Positions 16,935 through 26,081 of a stretch of DNA of 64,000 bases are shown here, piece by piece; position 1 is the stretch's first letter; each line of letters opens with the position of its first letter. This DNA comes from Cupriavidus pauculus (GTDB taxonomy: Bacteria > Pseudomonadota > Gammaproteobacteria > Burkholderiales > Burkholderiaceae), in contig NZ_CP044067.1 in NCBI RefSeq assembly GCF_008693385.1, forward strand, positions 1,614,501 to 1,678,500. The letters run 5' to 3'. The translations under genes were made by a program, and so were the position numbers. The notes under the pieces were generated by a model. The model worked only from the letters and a program-made list of their open reading frames with translations, did not search any database and was not told the origin of the DNA.

Positions 16935-17828
16935 TCAGGCGCGGGCAGGCGAGCTGGCGCGTTCAAAGTTCACGATGCGGTTGAAGTCCTCGCCATCGGC
17001 CAGGGAGGCGGCGCTCGACTTCCAGATGTCGCCGATCACATCGACGGTCGGCAGGTCGAGCCCGAGCGCTTCGCCAAGCGACACCGCGAGGTTCACGTCC
17101 TTGCGCATCAGCTGCATCGTAAAGCCGGAACTGTAAGTATTGTTGAGAATCCGGTTCGGATAGTTGAACAGCGTCACGCCACTGCGGCCCGAGCCCGCGT
17201 TCACGGCCTCGATCAGCTGCTCCGTGGAAATGCCCGCCGCGTTGGCCAGGCGGAACGCTTCGCTCGCCGTGACCAGATGCGACGCGGTCAGCAGATTGTT
17301 GATCAGCTTGGCGACGTGTCCCGCGCTGACGTCGCCGATATGGAAGCGCTTGGTGCCCATTGCCGACAGCACGGGCTGTGCATGCGCGACGTCTGCGTCG
17401 GCACCACCGATGAACATCGTCAGCTCGCCCTTGAGCGCGCCGCTCGGACCGCCGCTTACCGGCGCATCGACGAAGCGGATGCCCTTTTCCTTCAGCGCCA
17501 CCGTGAGTTCGCGTGTGACCTGCGGGTCGGCGGTAGTCGTGTCGATCAGCAGCAGGCCGGGCTTCGCCAGCGCCAGCAGACCGCCCTCGCCTTCGAGCAA
17601 CGCGCGCACGATGGCGGACGTCGGCAGCGACAGCACGATGGTCGCGCACTCACGCGCCAGCTGGGCGAGATCGGCGCCGATCGGGATACCTGCCTCGCGT
17701 GCCGCGGCCACGGCCTGCGCGGACTTGTCGAGGCCGAGCACGGCATAGCCCGCGCGTTGCAGCGAGAGGGCCATGCCCCGGCCCATATTGCCGAGACCGA
17801 TGACGCCTACGGTTTTGGTGTTTTCCAT
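16935..17828 (-). CDS. 3-hydroxyisobutyrate dehydrogenase-family oxidoreductase
   Basis: 297 residues of the beta-hydroxyacid dehydrogenase family. N-terminal Rossmann motif VIGLGNMGRGMALSL, substrate-binding DAPVSGGPSGALKGEL (about 120-135) and the catalytic Lys in GHVAKLINNLL (about 170). Members oxidise 3-hydroxyisobutyrate or reduce tartronate and succinic semialdehydes. It follows the ALDH gene by 46 bp. Together these two could take a hydroxyacid to a semialdehyde and on to an acid, but the substrate is not determined by sequence. Confidence 0.9.
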   Translation of the reverse strand: MENTKTVGVIGLGNMGRGMALSLQRAGYAVLGLDKSAQAVAAAREAGIPIGADLAQLARECATIVLSLPTSAIVRALLEGEGGLLALAKPGLLLIDTTTADPQVTRELTVALKEKGIRFVDAPVSGGPSGALKGELTMFIGGADADVAHAQPVLSAMGTKRFHIGDVSAGHVAKLINNLLTASHLVTASEAFRLANAAGISTEQLIEAVNAGSGRSGVTLFNYPNRILNNTYSSGFTMQLMRKDVNLAVSLGEALGLDLPTVDVIGDIWKSSAASLADGEDFNRIVNFERASSPARA

Positions 17829-17874
17829 CGTCAGACCTGATTAAGAAGGTAAAGCGTGAATAAGGAGCGGCAGT

Positions 17875-19365
17875 TCAACTGCCTTCGGCGATCGGCAACC
17901 ACACGCTCTTGGTTTTCGTGTACTCGAACAGGCATTCGGCGCCGCTCGAGCGGCCGTAACCACTGCTGTCGTTACCGCCGAACGGCGTGGCGACGTGCAT
18001 ATCGCGATACATGTTGATCCACAGCAGGCCCGCATTGACCTGCGCCGCCACGCGGTGCGCGCGGGCGATATCGCGCGTCCATACCGCGCCGGCCAGTGCG
18101 AACTCGCTGTCGTTGGCGATCTCGATGGCCTCGGCCTCGGTGTCGAATGGAATCGCGACGACCACGGGTCCGAACACCTCCTCGCGGGCGATGCGCATCG
18201 TGTTGTTCACGTGGCTCAGCACCGTGGGCTTCACAAAGAAACCCGGGCCATCCGGCACCGTTACGCCACCGGTGACGAGTCGCGCGCCTTCGTCGAGGCC
18301 CATGGCCACCATGCGCTGGATCCGTTCGAACTGTGCGCGGTTGTTGATCGGCCCGCCATCGGCCGCCTCGTCGAGCGGATGGCCGATCCGGTATTCGGCA
18401 ACGGCGCGCCCCACCGCTTCGACAAAGCGATCGTAGACGGCACGATGCACGAGCAGCCGCGAGCCGGCCGCGCAGTTCTGCCCGGTATTCGCACAGGCGG
18501 CCGTCACGGCCGCGCGGCACGCCGCATCGAGATCCGCGTCGTCGAACACGATATTGGCCGACTTGCCGCCGAGCTCCAGCAGGCACGAGATCGGCCGCTG
18601 CGCGGCGGCCGCATTCACGGCGCGCCCGGTCTGCGTGGAGCCGACGAACACGACCTTTTTCGTGATCGGATTGCCGATGGCCGCGTCACCGATGGTCTTG
18701 CCCAGACCGTTGGCCACATTGAGGGTGCCCGCGGGCAGGCCGGCCTCGCGGGCCAGACGCGCCAGGGCGAGTGCGGTCAGCGGTGTGAGTTCGGATGGCT
18801 TGAGCAGCACGGCATTGCCCATGGCCAGCGCGGGCGCCACGTTCCATGCGGCGAGATAGATCGGCGAGTTCCACGGCGTGATGGCCAGCACCACGCCGAT
18901 CGGCTCGCGCAGCGTGTAGTTGAGCTGGCCGCCGGGCACGGGAATGACATTGCCGAGGAACTTGTCGGTCCAGCCCGCGTAGTAGCGGAAGATTTCCGCG
19001 ACGGCGGCCACTTGTGCACGGGCCGCCTTGATGGTCTTGCCGCTCGTGATCGCTTCGAGGCGCGCGAGCGGCTCGGCGTCGCGACGCACGAGCTGGCCGA
19101 GTTGCGCGAGCACTTCACCGCGCCGTTGCGCGGAGAATGACGCCCACTGCTTCTGGCCGGTCTGGCAGCTGCGCAGCGCGGCGTCCACGATCGAGGCGTC
19201 GGTATCGGCGAACTGCAGCAGCGCCTGCTCGCTGGCGGGATCGACGAGCGTCAGCGTGGTGCCGCTGCCCGTGACCATGTCGCCCCCGATATACGAGCCG
19301 ATCTCGGCGGGCGAGCCCACGAGCGACGCGACGAGCGCATGAAAGTCCGACGAAGAATGAGCCAT
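17875..19365 (-). CDS. NAD-dependent aldehyde dehydrogenase
   Basis: 496-residue ALDH. Active-site signatures: ITPWNSPIY (Asn), LLELGGKSANIVF (general base Glu) and NTGQNCAAGSRLLV (nucleophilic Cys). The C-terminus NDSSGYGRSSGAE matches betaine/benzaldehyde-type ALDHs. First gene of the minus-strand operon (ALDH, HIBDH-like, then Bug and M20). It is divergent from the carboxymuconolactone-decarboxylase-like gene, with a 15-bp inverted repeat pair in the shared 238-bp promoter region. Confidence 0.92.
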   Translation of the reverse strand: MAHSSSDFHALVASLVGSPAEIGSYIGGDMVTGSGTTLTLVDPASEQALLQFADTDASIVDAALRSCQTGQKQWASFSAQRRGEVLAQLGQLVRRDAEPLARLEAITSGKTIKAARAQVAAVAEIFRYYAGWTDKFLGNVIPVPGGQLNYTLREPIGVVLAITPWNSPIYLAAWNVAPALAMGNAVLLKPSELTPLTALALARLAREAGLPAGTLNVANGLGKTIGDAAIGNPITKKVVFVGSTQTGRAVNAAAAQRPISCLLELGGKSANIVFDDADLDAACRAAVTAACANTGQNCAAGSRLLVHRAVYDRFVEAVGRAVAEYRIGHPLDEAADGGPINNRAQFERIQRMVAMGLDEGARLVTGGVTVPDGPGFFVKPTVLSHVNNTMRIAREEVFGPVVVAIPFDTEAEAIEIANDSEFALAGAVWTRDIARAHRVAAQVNAGLLWINMYRDMHVATPFGGNDSSGYGRSSGAECLFEYTKTKSVWLPIAEGS

Positions 19366-19440
19366 GCCCCTGACCTTGCGAGAACTGCGAGTGAGGCAAG
19401 TCTAGGGTTGGGATGACCGTTAGCGAAAGATGCTAATTCT

Positions 19441-19533
19441 GTTCTCGCGATCACGATAAGTTCTCACGGCGGGCAGGACGTCGGCGCGACTGCAGGACGT
19501 TGCCGCCCGATCACAAACCGTGATCGTGAGAAC
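19441..19533. promoter_or_regulatory. Inverted repeat pair in divergent promoter, candidate operator
   Basis: GTTCTCGCGATCACG at 19441-19455 is repeated inverted, with one mismatch, at 19519-19533. A third half copy, GTTCTCAC, lies at 19460. Inside the right arm, GATCAC-N5-GTGATC (19509-19525) is itself a perfect palindrome. The layout, between an ALDH promoter and a decarboxylase promoter, fits a regulator that could loop the DNA or bind two dimers. Confidence 0.55.
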
Positions 19534-19603
19534 TATGCAGGCATCTTTGCTTCTCGCCCCTCGGGCCGCAGACTCTGCGCATCCCCAACGCACAGGAGCC
19601 ACC

Positions 19604-19984
19604 ATGAGCAAGGAACTGTTTGACAAGGGCGAGCAGGTTCGCCGCGAAGTGCTGGGCGAGGAGTACGTCGTCAACTCCACGCGCAACACGGATGCCTTCA
19701 GCGAACCCATTCGCGAGTTCGCCATCAAGAACCTGTGGGGCGACATCTGGAGCCGCCCGGGCCTGGACCGTCGCTCGCGCAGCATCGGCGTGTTGTCCAT
19801 CCTCGCGGCGCAGGGTCGCACGGGCGAACTCAAGACGCATATTCGCGCGGCACTGAACAACGGCCTCACGCGTGAAGAGATCGGGGAAGTGTTCCTGCAG
19901 TCCGCGATGTACTGCGGCATTCCCGCGGGCAGCGAGGCCACGCGCGTGGCCAAGCTGCTGTTCGCGGAGATGGATGCAAAGTAA
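19604..19984 (+). CDS. Carboxymuconolactone decarboxylase family protein
   Basis: 126 residues, the length of PcaC-type gamma-carboxymuconolactone decarboxylases. Family features include the ELFDKGEQVRREVLGEEYV opening, SRSIGVLSILAAQGRTGEL and LTREEIGEVFLQSAMYCGIPAG. It lacks the CxxC of AhpD, so a decarboxylase or isomerase-like role is more likely than peroxidase. Start 19604 has an AGGAG site; the longer in-frame start has none. Divergent from the ALDH operon and probably part of the same pathway. Convergent with the DUF4142 gene, 16 bp apart. Confidence 0.88.
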   Translation: MSKELFDKGEQVRREVLGEEYVVNSTRNTDAFSEPIREFAIKNLWGDIWSRPGLDRRSRSIGVLSILAAQGRTGELKTHIRAALNNGLTREEIGEVFLQSAMYCGIPAGSEATRVAKLLFAEMDAK

Positions 19985-20000
19985 GGTCCGCGCTAGCGGG

Positions 20001-20603
20001 CTACTTGCCGAGCTTGTCGTTCAACGCGTTGGCCATCTCCAGATGGTGCCGTAGCGACGGCAACGTCCGGAGCGCCATGGCCTTGACCTCCGAGTGGTTG
20101 GCCTTGTCCGCGGCATCCCTGAACAGTTTCACGGCATCCTGATGCGCATCGACGCCAATCTTGCGGATATACGCGGCGTCGAACGCGGCCCCGTTCAGCT
20201 GTTCCAGCGCGCGCACGTCGCGCTCCTGCGCTTCCAGCGGTGACTCGGGCACCTGGATGCCGAGCTTGCCCGCGATATGCTTCAGTTGCGCGTCGACGGC
20301 CTGATGGTCCTCGATCATCTTCTTCGCGAACGCCTTGACCTCGGGACTCGACGCCCTGACCTCGGCGATGCGGCTGGCCTCAATCTCCATCGCGCCGGCC
20401 GTTCCCGCGCGGCGCAGGAACAGGGCGTCGGTATCGCTGGCTGACGCGGTACCGGGGACGTTGGTCAGCGGCGCCGCGTTGGCGGTCGATGCGATGGGCG
20501 GCAGCACCGACAGCGTCGCCATCGCCGCCGTCACCGCTGCCGTCATGGCTACCGTCATCGCTACCCTCGCCGCGATGTGTCTGGCGATCCATCCCTTCCG
20601 CAT
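20001..20603 (-). CDS. DUF4142 family periplasmic protein
   Basis: 200 residues: a hydrophobic signal segment (about 13-45, ending ANAAP) followed by a ferritin-like four-helix DUF4142 domain (EIEASRIAEVRASSPEVKAF, KKMIEDHQAVDAQLKHI). Function of the family is unknown; members cluster with general-stress genes. Start at 20603 has a GAGGAG site. It lies on the same strand as the PRC-barrel and SDR genes upstream, a grouping seen in stress islands. Confidence 0.88.
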   Translation of the reverse strand: MRKGWIARHIAARVAMTVAMTAAVTAAMATLSVLPPIASTANAAPLTNVPGTASASDTDALFLRRAGTAGAMEIEASRIAEVRASSPEVKAFAKKMIEDHQAVDAQLKHIAGKLGIQVPESPLEAQERDVRALEQLNGAAFDAAYIRKIGVDAHQDAVKLFRDAADKANHSEVKAMALRTLPSLRHHLEMANALNDKLGK

Positions 20604-20694
20604 GATCTGCTCCTCGCTGTCGCGACAGCCATTGCATCCGAGGCCGGCATCCGATGTACAAATTGCACGCGGCCCTCGTTCTTCGTCACGGCGT

Positions 20695-21144
20695 TCACAC
20701 CGGGGGCAGTCCCCCCGCCGCGCCGGAGATCCAGTACGGATCGCGCTCGTAGTACTGATGGACCGTCGTGGCCCATTGCGGGTCGGCCATGCTGGGCCAG
20801 CTGTCCTTGTTGAAGCCCGGCGCATCCTTGATGCGCGCTGCGGTCAGCCCGAGCCGGAAGCACTTGGCGTCCGTGTCCATCACGAGCGCCGACCACGGAA
20901 TGGCGTGCAGCGTATCGCCGATGCCGAGAAACCCGCCCGTGGTCAGCACGGCGTACGCCACGCGGCCACGCGGCACGTCGATCATGATTTCCTTGATCTC
21001 GCCGACATGTTCGCCGTCGGAGGCGTACACCTTGGTGTCCTCGAGGCTCGATGCGGCCATCACTTCCGGGCCTGGCCCCTCGCCAACGCCGGAGCCGACG
21101 ATATTGGCGCCCTGGTTCGAGGTGAGTGTCTGATTCGCGTCCAT
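20695..21144 (-). CDS. PRC-barrel domain protein
   Basis: 149 residues with one PRC-barrel (about 30-105: VMAASSLEDTKVYASDGEHVGEIKEI in two blocks, then VLTTGGFLGIGD and AIPWSALVMD). The photosynthetic-reaction-centre-type barrel is a small beta domain used in RimM and in stress proteins as a binding module. Start 21144 follows CCAAGGAG. Neighbours (DUF4142, YhdF-like SDR) suggest a general stress role. Confidence 0.9.
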   Translation of the reverse strand: MDANQTLTSNQGANIVGSGVGEGPGPEVMAASSLEDTKVYASDGEHVGEIKEIMIDVPRGRVAYAVLTTGGFLGIGDTLHAIPWSALVMDTDAKCFRLGLTAARIKDAPGFNKDSWPSMADPQWATTVHQYYERDPYWISGAAGGLPPV

Positions 21145-21226
21145 TGCAGTCTCCTTGGGGGTGATCAAGCGGGTGGAGACGGTACTGCTGCAACGTCCGT
21201 GCCCATGCCGCCGTACGATGAAAGTG

Positions 21227-22021
21227 TCACGGATTGCCCTTGCCGCCCGATGCGCCAAACACCTGCCCCGTCACGTAACTTGCCTCCGGCGCGGCAAGCG
21301 TGACGAACAGCGGCGCGATTTCGGCGGGCTGGCCCGGACGTTGCATGGGCGTATCGCTACCGAACGCCTTCAGCTTTTCCATGGTCTGTCCGCCCGACAC
21401 CTGAAGGGGTGTCCAGAACGGTCCCGGTGCCACGGCATTGACGCGAATGCCCTTGCTCGCCATCTGCTTGGCCAACCCCTTGGTGAAGTTGGTGATGGTC
21501 GCCTTTGTCGCGGCGTAATCGAGCAGATTCTCCGAGGGATCGGTCGCGTTCACGGAACTCGTGTTGATGATCGCGGCGCCCGCGGGCATATGCGGGATGG
21601 CCGCCTTTGTAATCCAGAACATCGCATAGACGTTCGTCTTGAACGTCCAGTCGAACTGCTCCGTCGTGATATCGAGAATCGAGTCGTGAGTCTGCTGCCG
21701 CCCGGCGTTGTTGACGAGGACATCGAGTCCGCCGAGCTCGCGCACCGCGTTCGCTACCAATTGGCGGCAGAACTGCTCGTCGCGAATATCGCCGGGGAGC
21801 AGCACGGCCTTGCGGCCGGCCTGCTGGATGTACTGCGCGACTTCCCGGGCGTCGGCCTCTTCGGCCGGAAGGTAATTGATGGCGACATCGGCGCCCTCGC
21901 GCGCGAACGCGATCGCCGTGGCGCGGCCGAGGCCGGAGTCGCCGCCTGTGATGAGCGCCTTGCGGGCCGCCAGCCGGCCGCTGCCACGATAGCTTTGCTC
22001 GCCATGATCGGGGCGCGACAC
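21227..22021 (-). CDS. SDR family oxidoreductase, general-stress (YhdF-like) type
   Basis: 264 residues. [15 protein letters not shown] is the family's conserved entry into the Rossmann motif [14 protein letters not shown]. The catalytic Tyr-x3-Lys is in [11 protein letters not shown], and the protein ends [12 protein letters not shown]. The start is a GTG with no visible ribosome-binding site, 12 bp after the phospholipase stop. Relatives normally have 20-30 extra N-terminal residues before RPDHGE; here the in-frame codons upstream run into the phospholipase stop. Either translation is coupled or the gene's 5' end has been trimmed. Confidence 0.85.
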   Translation of the reverse strand: MSRPDHGEQSYRGSGRLAARKALITGGDSGLGRATAIAFAREGADVAINYLPAEEADAREVAQYIQQAGRKAVLLPGDIRDEQFCRQLVANAVRELGGLDVLVNNAGRQQTHDSILDITTEQFDWTFKTNVYAMFWITKAAIPHMPAGAAIINTSSVNATDPSENLLDYAATKATITNFTKGLAKQMASKGIRVNAVAPGPFWTPLQVSGGQTMEKLKAFGSDTPMQRPGQPAEIAPLFVTLAAPEASYVTGQVFGASGGKGNP

Positions 22022-22033
22022 CGCATGTGGAAC

Positions 22034-24229
22034 TTACATCTGACCCATGGCCGGATCGCTCACCGAATCCTTGCCGTTTTCGATGCGGCCGGCGATACGG
22101 CGGCGGAACGACGGCAATGCGTCGCAGACGATCGCAAAGTCGTACCAGTTGCCCGTGTCGCCCAGTGTCCAGCGCAGTTCGCCCACGCGGCCCGGGAGCA
22201 CTGTCTGGGCCGACGGTCCGTCGGTGCGATACGCCTGCGCCGTCGCCGTGAACGTGGCCGGCTGCGTGCCGCGGTTATACAGCTTGACCTGCAGCGCGGG
22301 CGGATCGCACAACTCGTAGCACACCTGGATCTCGGTGCCGCCTGCCGCGGCCTGCTCGGCGGTGTTGCCGACGAACTCGCGGTGATAGCCGTTCGGGCCT
22401 AGCACCCACAGGTCGTACCGGCCACCGTCGGCGCCCACGTTCCAAACGCCTTCGAAGGTCTTGCCGGCTTCCACGACATAACGGCGCGGAATCGCGTCGA
22501 GGTGCAGCTTGTCATAGACGTGGAAGACCGCGGCCGCGTTGCCCGTGCTGCTGTTTGCGAACATCAGCGTCACGGTGCCGGCCGCATCCACGCGCGACGT
22601 CGTGTGCAGTTCGTACGGCAGCGCGCGCGAGGGTCGCGTGCCCTTTTCCTGCGTCGGGGCGACGCCCGCCGTCGGCACCGGAATGGCTGGCAATGCTTTT
22701 TGCGACAGCGCGAGGTTGTCCACGGCGACCTTCGTCGTGCGGCCGGATAGCGTTGGCAGCTTCTCGCTGTTCGGGTTCACGAAGTTGAACGCCGACGTCA
22801 GGTCTCCGCACACGGCGCGGCGGTATGCACCGATCTGCGGTTCCTTCACGCCGAAGCGCTTCTCCAGGAAAAGCAGCGTGGAGGTATGGTCGAACGTCTG
22901 GGAGTTGACCCAGCCTCCGCGGCTCCATGGCGACACGACCCACATCGGCACGCGCGGGCCCGGGCCGAACGGCTTGCCGTCCATCGTCAGCTGGTTGGCC
23001 GTGGCCGGCGTGTAGTTGAAGTACTCGAACGCCATGTCCGCGTCGGACAACGTGCTGCCGCCCGCAAGCGTGCCGTCGGCATTGCGCGACGGCGCGGAAG
23101 GCGGCGGCAAATGATCGAAGAAGCCGTCGTTCTCGTCATAGTTGATGAGCAGCACGGTCTTGCTCCACACCTCGGGGTTCGCCGTCAGCGCGTCGAGCAC
23201 CTGCTGCACGTACCAGCCGCCTTGCGCGGGGCTCGACGGACCCGGGTGCTCGCTGTACGTGGAGGGCGCGATGATCCAGGACACCGAGGGTAGCGAGCCG
23301 TTCTGCACATCGTCGCGCAGGGCCTGCAGAAAGCCGTCGGGCATCGTGTTGCCAAAGCCGCGCGCGAGCGGGCTCAGCGCGTCGTCGATCGCGGGGTCGT
23401 AGGCCGGGGACACGGCGGGCAGCGCCACTGGACGGCGCGCCGCGGGCATCGATTCCATGGCCGCGCGCCAATGGCGGAAGCTCATCATCTCGTTGCAGCC
23501 GTAGTTGTCGGCAAGGCTCTGGTAGACCTTCCAGCTCACGCCCGCATCGACGAGGCGATCGGCGTACGTCTTCCACGTCCAGCCCTGCGTCGATGGACCC
23601 ACGTCGTTGCCGCCATTGAACTCGTTGACCATGGCCGCGACATTGTCGCCGCTCGGGCCATTGGTGCCGGTCCAGTAGAACAGACGGTTCGGGATCGTCC
23701 CCGTGTGCATCGAGCAGTGATACGCGTCGCACAGCGTGAACGCATCGGCCAGCGCGCGCTGGAACGGAATCTCGGCGGTCTCGTAGTAGGACATCGACAG
23801 GCGGTTCTTCGCCACCGGCCAGCGGTTCATGCGGCCATGGTCCCATGCGGCCTGCGCATCGGGCCACGTATGCGGGGTGCCGCCCGCGCGCTGGGCATTG
23901 CCCTGTGTCGCGTCGAGGCGATACGGCGTGATGATCGTGCCCGTGTTGTCGGTCTGGTAGAGGATGTTCTTGCCGTTGGCGAGCGGAATGCCGAAGCGGT
24001 CGCCGTAGCCGCGCACGCCGCGGAACGTGCCGAAGTAGCTGTCGAACGCGCGGTTCTCGAGCATCAGCAGCACCACGTGCTGTACGTCCTGGATCGTGCC
24101 GGTGGCGTTGTTGGCCTCGATGGCCAGTGCGCGGCGAATGCTGGGCGGGAACGATGCGAGCGTGGCCGCGGCAGCGGCGGAGCCCAGGGTGTTACGCAGG
24201 AACTTGCGCTTGGAAGGATTGAAGGTCAT
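22034..24229 (-). CDS. plcN: Phosphocholine-specific phospholipase C (non-hemolytic type)
   Basis: 731 residues, the usual size of Burkholderia/Pseudomonas PlcN/PlcH-type acid-phosphatase-superfamily enzymes that split phosphatidylcholine. Seen in order: Tat-like signal with KRKFLRN and AAAAATLASFPP; HVVLLMLENRAFDSYFG; EHPGPSSPAQGG; LLINYDENDGFFDH; two C-terminal beta domains; and the ending SVSDPAM. The Tat motif has Lys-Arg where two arginines are usual. A small lipoprotein gene is encoded just upstream on the same strand (45 bp), and an SDR gene follows at 12 bp. Exported through Tat, probably acting outside the cell or in the periplasm. Confidence 0.93.
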   Translation of the reverse strand: MTFNPSKRKFLRNTLGSAAAAATLASFPPSIRRALAIEANNATGTIQDVQHVVLLMLENRAFDSYFGTFRGVRGYGDRFGIPLANGKNILYQTDNTGTIITPYRLDATQGNAQRAGGTPHTWPDAQAAWDHGRMNRWPVAKNRLSMSYYETAEIPFQRALADAFTLCDAYHCSMHTGTIPNRLFYWTGTNGPSGDNVAAMVNEFNGGNDVGPSTQGWTWKTYADRLVDAGVSWKVYQSLADNYGCNEMMSFRHWRAAMESMPAARRPVALPAVSPAYDPAIDDALSPLARGFGNTMPDGFLQALRDDVQNGSLPSVSWIIAPSTYSEHPGPSSPAQGGWYVQQVLDALTANPEVWSKTVLLINYDENDGFFDHLPPPSAPSRNADGTLAGGSTLSDADMAFEYFNYTPATANQLTMDGKPFGPGPRVPMWVVSPWSRGGWVNSQTFDHTSTLLFLEKRFGVKEPQIGAYRRAVCGDLTSAFNFVNPNSEKLPTLSGRTTKVAVDNLALSQKALPAIPVPTAGVAPTQEKGTRPSRALPYELHTTSRVDAAGTVTLMFANSSTGNAAAVFHVYDKLHLDAIPRRYVVEAGKTFEGVWNVGADGGRYDLWVLGPNGYHREFVGNTAEQAAAGGTEIQVCYELCDPPALQVKLYNRGTQPATFTATAQAYRTDGPSAQTVLPGRVGELRWTLGDTGNWYDFAIVCDALPSFRRRIAGRIENGKDSVSDPAMGQM

Positions 24230-24274
24230 GCCGGTTCGGTGTCTGTTCGTTTTTTCGTGGATGCAGGCTCGACA

Positions 24275-24481
24275 TCAGGGAGCGGGCGCGCAATGGGCGG
24301 TCGCGCAGGCCGCGGGCGGCTGTGTGCCGCCGCCGGGATTGCCGCCATTGTTGCCGTTGCCACCGTTTGCCGGCGCGTTGTTGTCATCGCCTCCGCAGGC
24401 GCTCAACAGCATGGACAGACACAGGATACCGGCGCCGAGCAGCGGCCGGGCGTGGTGGGAGATCGTACCTTTTCTTGTCAT
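24275..24481 (-). CDS. Small lipoprotein upstream of phospholipase C
   Basis: 68 residues with a type II signal peptide and lipobox LLSAC (Cys about 29). A Gly/Asn-rich linker (DDNNAPANGGNGNNGGNPGG) and a short CATAHCAPAP tail follow. The mature part is only about 40 residues and low-complexity, so it is a tethered peptide rather than an enzyme. Same strand and 45 bp ahead of the phospholipase gene, probably cotranscribed. Confidence 0.75.
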   Translation of the reverse strand: MTRKGTISHHARPLLGAGILCLSMLLSACGGDDNNAPANGGNGNNGGNPGGGTQPPAACATAHCAPAP

Positions 24482-24834
24482 GGGTCATGATCCGCGCAAC
24501 TGGCCGAGCGCGAGCCGGCGCGCGCCGTCGAACATGCCCGGCCGGTCTCGGCCATGATGGTTTCTGGAATGGGTCATGCAGACCGGGCACCCCTCCACCG
24601 GGGGGGCCGGCGAAAGAGAGCGCAGTCTAGGAACGCGATATGTCAGCGATGTGACCGGGACCGCGGCCAAGCGGGCGCTTGAATATGCGAAGAGAGGGTT
24701 GGCGCGTTCGCACGCGCATGGTATTCACGCGCGGGTTTCACGCGCGATCCAGATTGCGGATCGGCCCGCGCGGAATCGTTACGGCTGTGATGATCGCAGG
24801 CGTGACGATGTTGCCGGTATGCGACGCGCGACGC
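24482..24834. other. 353-bp intergenic region, alr to lipoprotein
   Basis: Carries the promoter for the lipoprotein-phospholipase transcript and the 3' end of the alr transcript. The only structure seen is a direct repeat of TTCACGCGCG at 24724 and 24737. No gene, terminator or Pho-box-like tandem repeat was recognised. Confidence 0.5.
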
Positions 24835-25935
24835 TCACGGTTCGACGCGTACCGGCACGCGCGGTGCCACCGCGCACATGAGCTCGTACCCGATGGTGCC
24901 GGCCGCGGCGGCGACGTCGTCGATCGCCACGTGCCGCCCCCAGAGTTCGACCGGAGTTCCGACGTTCGCCTCCGGACACGCATCGAGATCGACGGCCAGC
25001 ATGTCCATCGACACGCGGCCCAGCGTGCGCGTCATGCGATCGCCCACGCGTACGGGCGCGAAGTGTCCGGCATGCGACGACGCCACGCGCGGATATCCGT
25101 CGGCATACCCGCATGCCACGATGCCGATGCGCTGCCGCCGTGTGGCCACGTAGTGGGAGCCATAGCCGACGGCCTGCCCTGGCTCGATCTGCTGCACACC
25201 GAGGATACGGCTGGCCAGCGTCTGCGTCGGCTGCAGTCCCGTGCCGGCCAGATCGCGTGCGTGGCCCGAGGGCGAGGCACCGTACAGCATGATCCCCGCG
25301 CGCACCCAGTCGTAGCGGCATTCGCGATGCCAGAGCGTGGCGGCGGAGTTGGCCAGCGAGACGGGCCCGGGCAGTTCACGCGTCGTCGTGCGGAAGCATT
25401 CCCACTGCGCGGAGATCCCGGTTTCCGTATCGGCATCGGCGAAGTGGCTCATATGGCCGACCGTGCCGATTGCTTCGATCTCCTGCGCGCGCCGGAATGC
25501 GGCGCGGTAATGCTCCGGCGCAAAGCCGAGCCGGTTCATGCCCGAGTTGAGCTTCAGGAAAACGTCGATGGACCCTCGCGGCAGCCGGCCTTCGCGCGAG
25601 GCGAGCGCGAGCATGCGCAGCTGCGCCTCGTCATGGACGGCGGTGGTCAACCGCAACGATGCAAGCAACGGTACATCGCTCTCGTCGAAAAACCCTTCGA
25701 GCAGCAGGATCGGCTTGTCCCATCCGAGCTGCCGCAGCCGCACGGCCTCGTCGAGGTCGAGCAACGCGAACCCGTCCGCCGCGGAGAGCGCCGGGTACAC
25801 GCGTTCGATGCCATGGCCATAGGCATTGGCCTTGACCACGGCCCACACCTTCGACGCGGGACTGAGCCGGCGCGCGACGGCGAGATTGTTTTCCAGCGCG
25901 GAGAGGTGAATCGTGGCGGAGATCGGCCGTGGCAT
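24835..25935 (-). CDS. alr: Alanine racemase
   Basis: 366 residues, normal length. PLP-binding Lys35 in [11 protein letters not shown], the [11 protein letters not shown] segment with the conserved Arg, and the catalytic Tyr258 in [10 protein letters not shown] mark a complete enzyme that interconverts L- and D-alanine for peptidoglycan or D-alanine catabolism. The terminal segment [19 protein letters not shown] is typical. Alr and DadX cannot be separated by sequence alone, and no dadA gene is adjacent. Confidence 0.95.
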   Translation of the reverse strand: MPRPISATIHLSALENNLAVARRLSPASKVWAVVKANAYGHGIERVYPALSAADGFALLDLDEAVRLRQLGWDKPILLLEGFFDESDVPLLASLRLTTAVHDEAQLRMLALASREGRLPRGSIDVFLKLNSGMNRLGFAPEHYRAAFRRAQEIEAIGTVGHMSHFADADTETGISAQWECFRTTTRELPGPVSLANSAATLWHRECRYDWVRAGIMLYGASPSGHARDLAGTGLQPTQTLASRILGVQQIEPGQAVGYGSHYVATRRQRIGIVACGYADGYPRVASSHAGHFAPVRVGDRMTRTLGRVSMDMLAVDLDACPEANVGTPVELWGRHVAIDDVAAAAGTIGYELMCAVAPRVPVRVEP

Positions 25936-26081
25936 GGCGAGGATGAGGGATGGGTTGCTCGATAGGCGGGAATGGTTGCTATGTTAATGAGGAGCAGGCA
26001 GCTTGAGTTGCTGAAAAATATCGGAAATTCAGGAAACAATAAGGCAGCGTGTTGGATTTCGGCGCGGGCCCGGCCAACCGG

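Noticed and set aside
14309..16984. An 891-codon plus-strand frame across the M20 and Bug genes
   Set aside because: Shadow of two clear minus-strand genes; composition (Arg, His, Ala) is that of antisense GC-rich DNA.
24724..24746. Direct repeat of TTCACGCGCG as a Pho-box-like site for phospholipase C
   Set aside because: Two GC-rich copies 13 bp apart do not match the known Pho box (CTGTCAT-type), and they lie over 240 bp from the lipoprotein start.
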